DNA from: Corynebacterium sp. ES2730-CONJ | GTDB taxonomy: Bacteria > Actinomycetota > Actinomycetes > Mycobacteriales > Mycobacteriaceae | Reading direction: 5' to 3' | Length of the DNA: 64,000 bases | Assembly (NCBI RefSeq): GCF_024834055.1 | Contig: NZ_JANUXZ010000005.1 | Coordinates: 124,001-188,000 of the forward strand | Shown: piece by piece, positions 53,536 through 61,942 of the stretch | Numbering within the stretch: position 1 is the stretch's first letter | How the letters are laid out: the number at the start of each line of letters is the position of its first letter | Made by a program: the position numbers and the translations under genes | The notes under the pieces: generated by a model | The model's input: the letters and a program-made list of their open reading frames with translations, nothing else | Told to the model about the DNA's origin: nothing | The model's database searches: none

Positions 53536-54819
53536 ATGCCCTTGATCAATGACAATGCTGATCGTCTCGTCTCTTCCTTGAAAGAATTCCAAGCGGAGTA
53601 CGACAAACTCAAAGGGCGTCACCTGGCCCTCGACCTCACCCGCGGAAAACCATCTCAAGAACAATTAGATTTTTCCAACGAGCTGCTTTCACTTCCCGGT
53701 GCTAACTACCACGCCAATGATGGCACTGATTGCCGAAATTATGGTGGCTTATATGGCATCGATGATATCCGCGCACTCTGGGCCGAGGTCCTCGGGGTGG
53801 ATCCACGCAATATTATCGCCGGCGACGCCTCGAGTCTCAATATCGAATTTGACCTCATCTCATGGGCCTATGCCTTCGGTACTCAGGATTCTCCCCGCCC
53901 GTGGTGTGAGGAAGATACTATCAAGTGGCTGTGCCCGGTACCTGGCTATGATCGTCACTTCACCATCACGGAGAAATTTGGCTTCGATATGATTCCAGTT
54001 CCCATGACGGAGCACGGCCCAGATATGGATATTGTCAAGGAACTCGTCAAAGATCCCGCCGTCAAGGGCATGTGGACAGTTCCGATTTTCGGTAATCCCA
54101 CCGGCATTAGCTTTAGCAAAGAGGTCTGTGCCGAGTTAGCGGCAATGGATACCGCTGCTAAGGACTTTAGAATCATGTGGGATAACGCTTATGCGGTCCA
54201 CACTCTCACTGATCAATTCCCAGAGAATCCAGATGTCCTAACCTTGGCAGCGCAGGCAGGAAACCCAAACCGCTTCTGGTATGTAAGCTCAACCTCGAAG
54301 ATCACCCACGCGGGTTCTGGTGTCTCCTTCTTTGCCTCGTCTGAAGATAATCTGAAATGGTACGGCGAGATCGCCAATGTGCGCGGAATCGGCCCCAATA
54401 AAATCAACCAGCTGGCCCATACCTATTTCTTCCACGATGCCCATGGAGTGCGCGAGCATATGCACAAGCATGCAGCATCGCTCAGCCCGAAATTTGAGAA
54501 AGTTCTCGAAATTCTCTCCTCGCGTCTGGGTGATTACCACGTGGCTTCCTGGACGACCCCTCAAGGCGGCTACTTTATTTCCCTCGACGTCATTGACGGC
54601 ACCGCAGCGCGCGTGGTGGAGCTCGCCAAAGAAGCCGGCATAGCGCTCACCGCGGCAGGTTCTTCCTTCCCCCTCAAGCACGACCCGGATGACCGCAATA
54701 TACGTCTCGCCCCCTCACTGCCACCCGTAGCCGAACTCGAGGTAGCCATGGACGGCGTGGCTACCTGTGTATTGCTCGCCGCCGCGGAAAAGGCTCAAGC
54801 AGCGCTCGATCGTGTTTAA
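53536..54819 (+). CDS. aspT: Aspartate aminotransferase, AspT-type (subgroup Ic)
   Basis: 427 residues. LALDLTRGKPSQEQLDFS and YGGLYGIDDIRALWAEVLGV open the fold; FGNPTGISFS binds the cofactor, WDNAYAVH is on the re-face, and SSTSKITHAGSG carries PLP lysine 255. It matches the C. glutamicum aspartate aminotransferase that supplies aspartate for lysine and threonine, a branch distinct from E. coli AspC. The frame opens at 53500, but GGAAGGTG before the ATG at 53536 favours that start. The gene is 71 nt after the SRP RNA. Confidence 0.9.
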   Translation: MPLINDNADRLVSSLKEFQAEYDKLKGRHLALDLTRGKPSQEQLDFSNELLSLPGANYHANDGTDCRNYGGLYGIDDIRALWAEVLGVDPRNIIAGDASSLNIEFDLISWAYAFGTQDSPRPWCEEDTIKWLCPVPGYDRHFTITEKFGFDMIPVPMTEHGPDMDIVKELVKDPAVKGMWTVPIFGNPTGISFSKEVCAELAAMDTAAKDFRIMWDNAYAVHTLTDQFPENPDVLTLAAQAGNPNRFWYVSSTSKITHAGSGVSFFASSEDNLKWYGEIANVRGIGPNKINQLAHTYFFHDAHGVREHMHKHAASLSPKFEKVLEILSSRLGDYHVASWTTPQGGYFISLDVIDGTAARVVELAKEAGIALTAAGSSFPLKHDPDDRNIRLAPSLPPVAELEVAMDGVATCVLLAAAEKAQAALDRV

Positions 54820-55348
54820 TCTTGATGAATCGATAGCGTGGATCAGTCAGCTCTTTCCCACTCCGCTCAGTTATGTAACCTCCGATGTTACACACCTGAG
54901 TCTCGCGAGTGGATCCATGGGGGAGCAGCATATAGTGAGCACGCTCGACCTCCACGAGCATGATCAGTTTTTGCAGGCTGACGGCCGAGATATCCGCTGC
55001 GAGATTTTCAGTATAAGTGTGCATCAGCCCACCGATATGTTGCCTGTGGTCGATGCGGCAGCGAAATTACTTCTTGATTCTCGCGGCGCGATTCCCGCTC
55101 ACCCAGGTACCATCGTGCCCGGTATTCTCAATCGCCCGGAGTTTAGTGTGCAGCACGGTCTTCTCATCTCCCCCTCGGTATGGGGTGAGAAGGTTCCCAT
55201 GCTGCACACCGGAGAGGTTACAACCCTGATGCTGCAACTAATCCTGATCAACTCTGCGGAGTTAAAGATAGCCAAAGAAGAGGGTATTGCGGCCTTGCAG
55301 CAGCGCATGCTTCATGCTGGGGTGAATCTTCTTAGCTGGTCGAGGTAG
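54812..55348 (+). CDS. Suppressor-of-fused-like domain protein
   Basis: 178 residues from a GTG that overlaps aspT by 8 nt. The order of HLSLASGSMGEQHIVSTLDL, then PVWGEKVPMLHTGEVTTLML and AKEEGIAALQQRMLHAG resembles bacterial SUFU-like proteins. In some genomes those act as immunity proteins or toxin partners, but no toxin gene is near. The function here is unknown. Start uncertain because there is no clear ribosome site; translational coupling with aspT is likely. dnaX follows 19 nt later from its own promoter. Confidence 0.6.
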   Translation: MFNLDESIAWISQLFPTPLSYVTSDVTHLSLASGSMGEQHIVSTLDLHEHDQFLQADGRDIRCEIFSISVHQPTDMLPVVDAAAKLLLDSRGAIPAHPGTIVPGILNRPEFSVQHGLLISPSVWGEKVPMLHTGEVTTLMLQLILINSAELKIAKEEGIAALQQRMLHAGVNLLSWSR

Positions 55349-55366
55349 TGCGGTAGGCTTAAAGCT

Positions 55367-57478
55367 GTGGCTTTATATCGTAAATACCGTCCGGGTTCTT
55401 TCGGTGAATTACTGGGCCAGGATCAAGTAACCATCCCGTTATCACGGGCGCTTGATAATGGTCGCATTAACCACGCCTATCTCTTCTCGGGGCCAAGGGG
55501 CTGCGGTAAGACGTCCTCGGCGCGCATTATGGCGCGCAGTCTTAACTGTGTAAAGGGTCCAACGTCTCATCCCTGCGGAGTATGCCCCTCATGTGTAGCA
55601 CTGGCCCCCAATGGGTCCGGGACTCTCGATGTGACCGAGCTGGATGCCGCTAGTAATAACAGCGTCGACGATATGCGTGAGCTCAGAGATCGCGCCATGT
55701 ATGCTCCTGCGGAGTCACGGTACCGTATTTTTATTATCGACGAAGCGCATATGGTTACCAGGCAGGGATCGAATGCCCTGCTTAAGATCGTGGAGGAACC
55801 ACCCGAGCACCTCATTTTTATCTTCGCCACCACCGAACCGGAGAAGGTCATTTCCACAATCCGTTCGCGTACCCACCACTATCCATTCCGCCTCTTAAGC
55901 CCCCAGGCGATGCGCACTCTCTTAGAGCGCACCGCAGCGGCCGAGGGGATGACGGTGGAAGACTCCGTCTACCCGTTGGTGATACGACAGGGTGGCGGTT
56001 CGCCGCGCGATACTCTTTCGGTTCTCGATCAACTTTTCGCAGGCGCCGGCCCCGAGGGGCTGACCTATGAACAGGCACGCTTGGTGCTCGGCGCTACCGA
56101 TGAAGCCTTAATCGATAGCTCCATCGAAGCCTTAGCCAATCATGATAGTGCCCAACTATTTCGCACCGTCGATACCATCATCGAAGCTGGTCTCTCACCG
56201 CGCCGCTTTGCCGAAGACTTACTTGATCGCCTGCGAGATCTGATCGTTATCCAGGCTGTGCCTCAAGCCGTGGAATCAGGGCTGGTCGATGCCCCTACCG
56301 ATCGCGGTCAGACCCTTCTTGATCAAGCTGAAGCCTTTGATAAGCGCATACTGCCGCAGATAGCGGGTATCTTCAACGACGGTCTGAGTTCCATCAAAGG
56401 TGCCACCAGTCCGCGATTATTGCTGGAAATCCTGTGCGCCAAGATGTTAGTCAATATGCAGCCACCTGCGGAGATTAACGATGATATTCCGCGGTATCGA
56501 CGCCGTGCTGGTGCTCCAGCAGCGCCCGTTGCGAAAAAAGATCCGGCCCCTATAGCGGCCAAGAATCCGGCGCTAAAACCAGAAGACTCTACGCCAGCGG
56601 CGACCCGCGAGGGCGCACATACTCCGCACGAATCCGCCCCAGCCGCACCGCCAGAAGTCATACCCGAACCCGCACAGCCAGCGCCATCGCCCGATTATGA
56701 GGCGCAGTATGAAAAAATCTCTGCGCAGTGGCAGACAATTCGCTCCCTCGCCGCAGCAGATAGCCAGGTGCTCGGAATCTTGCTCACGGAGGCCTATCCT
56801 ATGGGGGTCCGAGATGGTCAGCTCATCCTCGGACACACCACCGGAGCATTAGCTAATCGCCTCAATGCTGGTGTTCACGCCACTGCTCTCAAGCAGGCTG
56901 TCAAAAAACAGACTGGACTGGAGCTCACAATCAAGTGCGAGGTGGCGATTGACCCAAAAGAACTAGGGTTTAGCCACCCAACTCGCAAGGCTGCGCCGGT
57001 GTGGACACCTACAGAAGAGTCCGCTGAGGAGGTTAAACCACCGGCTAAAGACACTCCGCTGCCGAACGAGGACACTCAACCACCAGCAAAAGATACCCGT
57101 CCATCGAGTGAGGATATCCACCCACCAGCGGAGGATGATATCCCCCTTCCCCCGGAACCAGAAGAAGATCCGTGGGGGGAACCAGCCGCACTCGGTGGCG
57201 AACCGGAGGACTATCTGGGTGAGAATGTAGATCCACTACAGCCTGAGAGCGTATCCCCAGACTCGCACACTCACGCGCACGCGGATACAGACACAGACAC
57301 AGACACAGACACGGACGTGCTCGCAGACGCTCCCGAGGACATCGATGCCGAATCCGGTGACGAGGAATCGGCACTTATGGATGAAGCGGCGAGTGAACCA
57401 GGTAGCCATGACCATCGCAGCGCATTGGCGTATGCCATGGATCTTCTCGCCCAGGAACTCGGCGCTAAACCGGTATAA
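55367..57478 (+). CDS. dnaX: DNA polymerase III tau/gamma subunit DnaX
   Basis: 703 residues. Walker A SGPRGCGKTS is at 41-50, and the zinc cysteines are at 60, 69, 72 and 75. IIDEAHMVTRQGSNALLK is the Walker B region and ATTEPEKV sensor I. The AAA+ part ends near 365. A long Pro-Ala-Glu-Asp-rich linker follows (375-440), then a tau-specific domain (445-530) and a very acidic tail with a (DT) run near 640. TAGGCT at 55354-55359 is 7 nt before the GTG, so leaderless. It loads the clamp for replication. Confidence 0.95.
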   Translation: MALYRKYRPGSFGELLGQDQVTIPLSRALDNGRINHAYLFSGPRGCGKTSSARIMARSLNCVKGPTSHPCGVCPSCVALAPNGSGTLDVTELDAASNNSVDDMRELRDRAMYAPAESRYRIFIIDEAHMVTRQGSNALLKIVEEPPEHLIFIFATTEPEKVISTIRSRTHHYPFRLLSPQAMRTLLERTAAAEGMTVEDSVYPLVIRQGGGSPRDTLSVLDQLFAGAGPEGLTYEQARLVLGATDEALIDSSIEALANHDSAQLFRTVDTIIEAGLSPRRFAEDLLDRLRDLIVIQAVPQAVESGLVDAPTDRGQTLLDQAEAFDKRILPQIAGIFNDGLSSIKGATSPRLLLEILCAKMLVNMQPPAEINDDIPRYRRRAGAPAAPVAKKDPAPIAAKNPALKPEDSTPAATREGAHTPHESAPAAPPEVIPEPAQPAPSPDYEAQYEKISAQWQTIRSLAAADSQVLGILLTEAYPMGVRDGQLILGHTTGALANRLNAGVHATALKQAVKKQTGLELTIKCEVAIDPKELGFSHPTRKAAPVWTPTEESAEEVKPPAKDTPLPNEDTQPPAKDTRPSSEDIHPPAEDDIPLPPEPEEDPWGEPAALGGEPEDYLGENVDPLQPESVSPDSHTHAHADTDTDTDTDTDVLADAPEDIDAESGDEESALMDEAASEPGSHDHRSALAYAMDLLAQELGAKPV
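57283..57315 (+). repeat. In-frame ACAGAC hexanucleotide run in dnaX
   Basis: About five near-perfect copies of a 6-bp unit encode alternating Asp-Thr (DTDTDTDTDTD) in the acidic linker of DnaX. Unit loss or gain would keep the frame. Confidence 0.8.
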
Positions 57479-57526
57479 CGGGTAGGATAAAATTTCTATA
57501 AGAGAACGTACGAAAGGTTAGTTATC

Positions 57527-57847
57527 ATGGGTCAACCCGATATGTCACAACTGCTCGCCCACGCTCAGGCTATGCAATCCAAATTGCAGGCTGCGCAGGA
57601 GGAAATCCTCGCCTCGGTCGTTGAGGGTGATGCTGGCAATGGCCTGGTTAAGGCCACCATCGACGGCACCGGCAAGCTCAAGGCTCTGGAGATCAATCCC
57701 GAGGTCGTCGATGCCGACGATATTGATACACTGCAAGATCTGATCATCGGTGCTTTTAATAACGCGCATACCAAGCTCGCCACCATTGCTGAGGAGAAGA
57801 TGGGCCCACTTAACCAGGGCCTTGATGGCATGGGTGGCCTCTTCTAA
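57527..57847 (+). CDS. ybaB: YbaB/EbfC family nucleoid-associated protein
   Basis: 106 residues. MSQLLAHAQAMQSKLQAAQEE is the N-terminal helix, NGLVKATIDGTGKLKALEINPEVVD the sheet, and DTLQDLIIGAFNNAHTK the dimer helix, as in YbaB/EbfC. It binds DNA and helps RecR-linked repair; the order dnaX-ybaB-recR is widely conserved. AAAGG lies before the ATG. A Gly-rich end follows residue 95. Confidence 0.93.
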   Translation: MGQPDMSQLLAHAQAMQSKLQAAQEEILASVVEGDAGNGLVKATIDGTGKLKALEINPEVVDADDIDTLQDLIIGAFNNAHTKLATIAEEKMGPLNQGLDGMGGLF

Positions 57848-57858
57848 GACACCAGATC

Positions 57859-57894
57859 AACGCACCCGTTCCTTGCTCAAGGGGCGGGTGCGTT
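57859..57894 (+). terminator. Hairpin between ybaB and recR
   Basis: AACGCACCCG pairs with CGGGTGCGTT over 10 bp with a 16-nt loop. It ends where the recR -10 (TAGACT, 57894-57899) begins, so the two signals overlap. There is no good T-run. Confidence 0.5.
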
Positions 57895-57908
57895 AGACTG
57901 ACGTAGTT

Positions 57909-58541
57909 ATGTTTGAAGGACCGGTTCAAGACCTCATCGACGAGCTCTCGCGGCTGCCTGGTATTGGCCCGAAGAGTGCCCAACGGATTGCCTTTTATCT
58001 TCTCCACGTCGAACCCGCTGATATCACGAGGCTCCAAAATGCCCTTGGTGCGGTACGCGACGGGGTGAGTTTTTGCCGTATTTGCTGCAATATCTCCGCT
58101 GATGAAGTCTGTCGAATCTGCGCAAGTGAGCGCCGCGACACCGGTCTGATTTGTGTGGTTGAGGAACCAAAAGATATTCAGGTGCTCGAGCGCACCGGTG
58201 AATTCAATGGCCGCTACCATGTCCTAGGGGGCTCGCTGGATCCCATCAATAGTATTGGGCCTAAGGACCTGACCGTCACCGAGCTCCTACAGCGCATCGG
58301 TGGGGTTTTGCCCGACAAAGATGAATCAGCGCAACCCCCAACAATTCACGAAGTTATCCTAGCCACCGACCCCAATACTGAAGGGGAAGCAACCGCAGCG
58401 TATCTGCTCAGACTGCTGAAGGATTTTCCCGATCTTATTATCTCCCGACTGGCCTCAGGTATGCCGCTGGGGGGAGATCTTGAATTTGTTGACGAGCTCA
58501 CCCTCTCGAGGGCACTGACGGGCCGACTACGGTTGGGCTAG
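57909..58541 (+). CDS. recR: Recombination protein RecR
   Basis: 210 residues, standard length. [16 protein letters not shown] is the helix-hairpin-helix motif. Cys56, 59, 68 and 71 form the zinc finger ([16 protein letters not shown]), followed by a Toprim domain with [13 protein letters not shown] and [15 protein letters not shown]. It works with RecF/RecO to load RecA on gaps. TAGACT is 9 nt before the ATG. The stop is 3 nt from the convergent gatD stop. Confidence 0.96.
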   Translation: MFEGPVQDLIDELSRLPGIGPKSAQRIAFYLLHVEPADITRLQNALGAVRDGVSFCRICCNISADEVCRICASERRDTGLICVVEEPKDIQVLERTGEFNGRYHVLGGSLDPINSIGPKDLTVTELLQRIGGVLPDKDESAQPPTIHEVILATDPNTEGEATAAYLLRLLKDFPDLIISRLASGMPLGGDLEFVDELTLSRALTGRLRLG

Positions 58542-58544
58542 AGC

Positions 58545-59237
58545 TTAAACGCTGAGTCGTTCTTTACGGAGACGCTCAACCACAGGAATATCTAAAGGCT
58601 CGAGGTCAAATCCCACAGCTTTGCTCAGTAAGAGATCCGCGAGGCGTGGGTTTCGAGCGAGCACAGGTCCGTGCATATAGGTAGCGATCACAGAGCCTTG
58701 GATAGCTCCCTCAACCGTGCCATCATTTCCTACACCGCGCTTTATAGTAGCGAGCGGGCGGGCGTCGGGGCCGAGGACAGTCTTACCCATATGGTTTTCG
58801 AATCCAGTCAGTGGCTCATCAACGCCAGGAATAGTGGCCGTGGAGCGTATCTCGCCGATGGCGCGCTGGGGCAAGGCGGTGGTGCTGGCGTCGATTAGCG
58901 CAGCTCCGATTATTTCTTTATCGGCGGCTCGAAATTTTTCACCTAAAACTTGGAAGCCGGCACACACGGCGAGTACCTGGGCGCCAGAATCCACTGCGCG
59001 GTGGAGGCCGCGATCGTTATTGATATGCTCGGCGGCAAGAATCTGGGCGGTGTCTTCACCTCCTCCGAGGCAGTAAATATCGAGGCTTTCGGGGATTTTC
59101 TCCCCCAAGTGAATGCTGACGATTTCGGCGTCGATCCCGCGCATCCGGGCGCGTTGTTGCACAATCAGGGCATTACCGTTATCGCCGTAGGTGCCCAGGA
59201 CGTCAGGCAAAATGAGACCGATGCTGAGTTTAGACAT
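58545..59237 (-). CDS. gatD: Lipid II isoglutaminyl synthase, glutaminase subunit GatD
   Basis: 230 residues, a CobB/CobQ-like class I glutamine amidotransferase. LGGGEDTAQ precedes the nucleophile elbow AVCAGFQ (Cys92), and His189 is in ATYMHGPVLARNP. It gives ammonia to MurT to amidate the D-Glu of lipid II, needed for cross-linking in this group. It starts 8 nt inside the 3' end of murT, so the subunits are translationally coupled. ILPDVLGTYGDNGNALI at the N-terminus is typical of GatD. Confidence 0.94.
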   Translation of the reverse strand: MSKLSIGLILPDVLGTYGDNGNALIVQQRARMRGIDAEIVSIHLGEKIPESLDIYCLGGGEDTAQILAAEHINNDRGLHRAVDSGAQVLAVCAGFQVLGEKFRAADKEIIGAALIDASTTALPQRAIGEIRSTATIPGVDEPLTGFENHMGKTVLGPDARPLATIKRGVGNDGTVEGAIQGSVIATYMHGPVLARNPRLADLLLSKAVGFDLEPLDIPVVERLRKERLSV

Positions 59238-60489
59238 GGAGTAACGCTTTCTTCAGATCGCGGAAGGCAGTGTAATTAGCTAGGACCTCAACCCGGCCTG
59301 GGGGACATGATTGCACAGCGTGCAGCATATCGTGGATGAGCTCGTGATCAATCTCGGCATAGGTTAGCCGGACCGCGAGATCGGTGCCACGTTCACCAGA
59401 GGCCTTCACAACCACGTCTCCAAAGTCCTCGAAGCGCACATCCCAGAGCCAGGAAAGATCTTCTCCATCGGCGACCTGACCATTGACCGCTATCACCAAC
59501 CCAGCGGCGCTGCGATCAACCATATTCATCGCCTCCTGCCATCCAGCAGGATTCTTAGCGAGAAGAAGATGGACTTTGTGGCTTCCAATATCAATGGTGG
59601 AGTAGCGCCCAGCAACATCGTCGACTGTCTCCACCGCAGCGATGGCCTCGTTGAGGGGTATATCAAAAATAGTGGTAGCGGCGGCGATGGCCTGGGCTGC
59701 ATTTCCGCGGTTAGCCATGCCAGGCAGGCTGAGGTGCAAAGATTTATGGCCATCGGGGCAGATGAGTGCGTGCGGGTCTACCGACCACTCCGGTTCGTGG
59801 CGGCTAAAAGTGGAGCCGTCAGGAAGGGGTTTGGCAGCGTGCCAGTGTGTACCTTCGTGGACGATATGACCACCAGTGCGGGGGCAGGAGAGAGAATCGC
59901 CCTGCCAGCTACTACCCGCCGACACCCACACCACGCGCTGGGCTGCTAGGCCGATCGAAGAAACCAGAACATCATCGCAATTGGCTATCACCGTCATCTC
60001 AGGGTGGGCTGCCACGCTTTCGCGTAAGGCTCGCTCGACCTTATTGATCTCACCAACACGGTCAAGCTGATCTCGCGATAAATTAAGCACGATCAAACAT
60101 TCGGGCTGGAGCCTGTCAACAACTTTTGGCACGTGGAGTTCATCCACCTCGAGGACTATATGGCTCGCAGCTGTGCCGGCGAGGAGCGCTGAGATAATAC
60201 CAGCGTCCATATTATCGCCACCGTCATTAGTTGCCACCTGGTACCGGGTGCGCAAAGCGGTAGCCAACATCCTCGTGGTGGTGGATTTGCCGTTGGTGCC
60301 GGTGATAATAGCCACAGGTCGCTCGCCGGAGAGGTGGCGCATAATATCTGGGTCGATTTTCTCTGCAACAAGGCCACCAATCATGCCCCCGGAGCCGCGC
60401 CCTGTGGCCCGCGATAAATAGGTAGCCAGTCCTGCTATTTTCGTAGCCACCAGAGTCTGCGCCTGCACACACGCTTGAGGTAGTTTCAT
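59230..60489 (-). CDS. murT: Lipid II isoglutaminyl synthase, Mur-ligase subunit MurT
   Basis: 419 residues, a Mur ligase homologue that activates the D-Glu carboxylate of lipid II. GTNGKST at 64-70 binds ATP, and LEVDE at 113-117 is the metal site. In the middle insertion other MurT proteins have a four-Cys zinc ribbon. Here CPRT at 202-205 keeps one Cys, and WHAAKPLPDG at 216-225 keeps none, so the ribbon is probably lost. The DUF1727 C-terminal part (about 300-419) is complete. AAGGTAG-like bases are absent; the start is 11 nt after the DnaQ-like stop. Confidence 0.93.
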   Translation of the reverse strand: MKLPQACVQAQTLVATKIAGLATYLSRATGRGSGGMIGGLVAEKIDPDIMRHLSGERPVAIITGTNGKSTTTRMLATALRTRYQVATNDGGDNMDAGIISALLAGTAASHIVLEVDELHVPKVVDRLQPECLIVLNLSRDQLDRVGEINKVERALRESVAAHPEMTVIANCDDVLVSSIGLAAQRVVWVSAGSSWQGDSLSCPRTGGHIVHEGTHWHAAKPLPDGSTFSRHEPEWSVDPHALICPDGHKSLHLSLPGMANRGNAAQAIAAATTIFDIPLNEAIAAVETVDDVAGRYSTIDIGSHKVHLLLAKNPAGWQEAMNMVDRSAAGLVIAVNGQVADGEDLSWLWDVRFEDFGDVVVKASGERGTDLAVRLTYAEIDHELIHDMLHAVQSCPPGRVEVLANYTAFRDLKKALLHV

Positions 60490-60500
60490 GGTGCTTTATC

Positions 60501-61643
60501 CTAGTCTCCGTTTTGCGCTCGGTGCACGTCGTGCGCCAGGTGCATAAATTCTTCATCACCAAGGAGCGGGATAGCTTTGCGGGTGGCGTGCATCGATTTT
60601 CCATTGAAGCCTTCACGAAGATTACACACGAGGAACGAGGCGGTGCGGGTAATCTTCTCGGAATATTTCATGCCTAGACCCAAACCAGTCTCGATAATGA
60701 GATCGGGATCGATCGTGGTCTCTGGGGCAACAGAGAACTCCATTCCAGCTTGGAGCCCACGATGGGGGGTATAAACACCCGGGTTCTCTATCTCAGCTGG
60801 TTGCTCAGCGGCGTCTACGCGAATGGTGGAGCGCTGCAATCCAAATTCGTCCGCACACAAGTGGGCAGGGTCGCGGAGAATAAAATAGCCGGCGTGGTAA
60901 AGCTTGACGACTAAGTGCGTTAATTCACGGCTCGTGGTCATCTCATTGAGATGGGCGCGTTCGGTGCTAGCAGCTGCGGGTGAACTCGCGATACCTGCAA
61001 TATGAGCTACTGCGCGGAGCCGCGGATCAGGAATAACGAGTGCTTTCCGACGTGCCCCAGCAAGGGTATCGGCGATAGCGATGGGGCGGGGGATATGTCC
61101 CACGCGCTGCCGGCGCTTCCCGCGCTTCGATGTGCGGCTACGGTTGCGCCGAGCGGCATGAGCCATAGCGCGCCGAGCCTCTTCGTAGAGGAACCCCCAA
61201 ACATAGGGAGCATTGTGCACAATTAAGGTGCGGCCATCGATGAGCTTATCGAGTGTCTTCAGAACCCCGGAAAAGGGCCTATTCCCTGCAATATCCGCTG
61301 CGGTTAGACCATGTAAATGGCGAGGACCTGGATCGCCACCGGGATTGACTACTGCATGGAATTCTTCGGCTATATGGCCAGAGGAATCTAGAACTAAGGC
61401 ATCGATAGAGACGATATGAGCTGTTTTAGGGTGTATCCCTGTTGTCTGAATGCTCACCGCTATATAGGGTGTGCGAGCTATGAGTTCATTGCGCTCGCGT
61501 TCACGCTCTGCTTTTTTGCGCTCGCGTTCTGCTAACTCGGCCTCAGTGGGCTGCGGACGCGGCTGGGATTTCTTCTGAGAATACCGACGATGACGTCGCT
61601 TTTTCGGGCGCTCCACCTCGACGATCACCTCAGATTTATTCAC
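60501..61643 (-). CDS. DnaQ-like exonuclease-fold protein without catalytic acids
   Basis: 380 residues. A charged, coiled-coil-like N-terminus (about 5-55, rich in Arg, Lys and Glu) leads to the exonuclease fold. Exo I normally reads DxETTG; here it is SIQTTG at 64-69, with both acids lost. Exo II reads HNAPYVWGFL at 143-152, with the Asp replaced by Val or Trp. The region LRAVAHIAG lacks the Exo III His-x4-Asp. So it looks like an inactive relative of the DNA polymerase III epsilon subunit. The second part (260-380) has no recognised domain. It lies next to murT as in other corynebacteria. Confidence 0.75.
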   Translation of the reverse strand: MNKSEVIVEVERPKKRRHRRYSQKKSQPRPQPTEAELAERERKKAERERERNELIARTPYIAVSIQTTGIHPKTAHIVSIDALVLDSSGHIAEEFHAVVNPGGDPGPRHLHGLTAADIAGNRPFSGVLKTLDKLIDGRTLIVHNAPYVWGFLYEEARRAMAHAARRNRSRTSKRGKRRQRVGHIPRPIAIADTLAGARRKALVIPDPRLRAVAHIAGIASSPAAASTERAHLNEMTTSRELTHLVVKLYHAGYFILRDPAHLCADEFGLQRSTIRVDAAEQPAEIENPGVYTPHRGLQAGMEFSVAPETTIDPDLIIETGLGLGMKYSEKITRTASFLVCNLREGFNGKSMHATRKAIPLLGDEEFMHLAHDVHRAQNGD

Positions 61644-61942
61644 AACTACTCATTCTAGCGGCTACCGCTTGACCACCGCTATACCAGCACGTCATTTCTT
61701 CCAGTGGTGGCCACATCAACCACAGACTATGTGGCCACGGTAGTGGCGGTGCCATGGTGGAGGAATCGGACGGCAGTCATTGGACAACCATGAGGGGGCT
61801 GAGGGTAATTCTCAGCTTGGTTAGTGAGATGGTTGAGGTCAGGCGCAACCGATGGCGTGGTGATATCAGATGGATAGGCTACAGTTCTTTACTGATGAGC
61901 CTTCCGAGCCTCTTGCTTATAGCCCGACCCCAAGGAAAGAAT
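61644..61942. other. Intergenic stretch before the mannosyltransferase gene
   Basis: About 300 nt. A frame in phase with the downstream gene opens at 61754, but the ribosome site AAGGAAAG before the ATG at 61943 favours the shorter protein. Nothing else is recognised. Confidence 0.5.
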
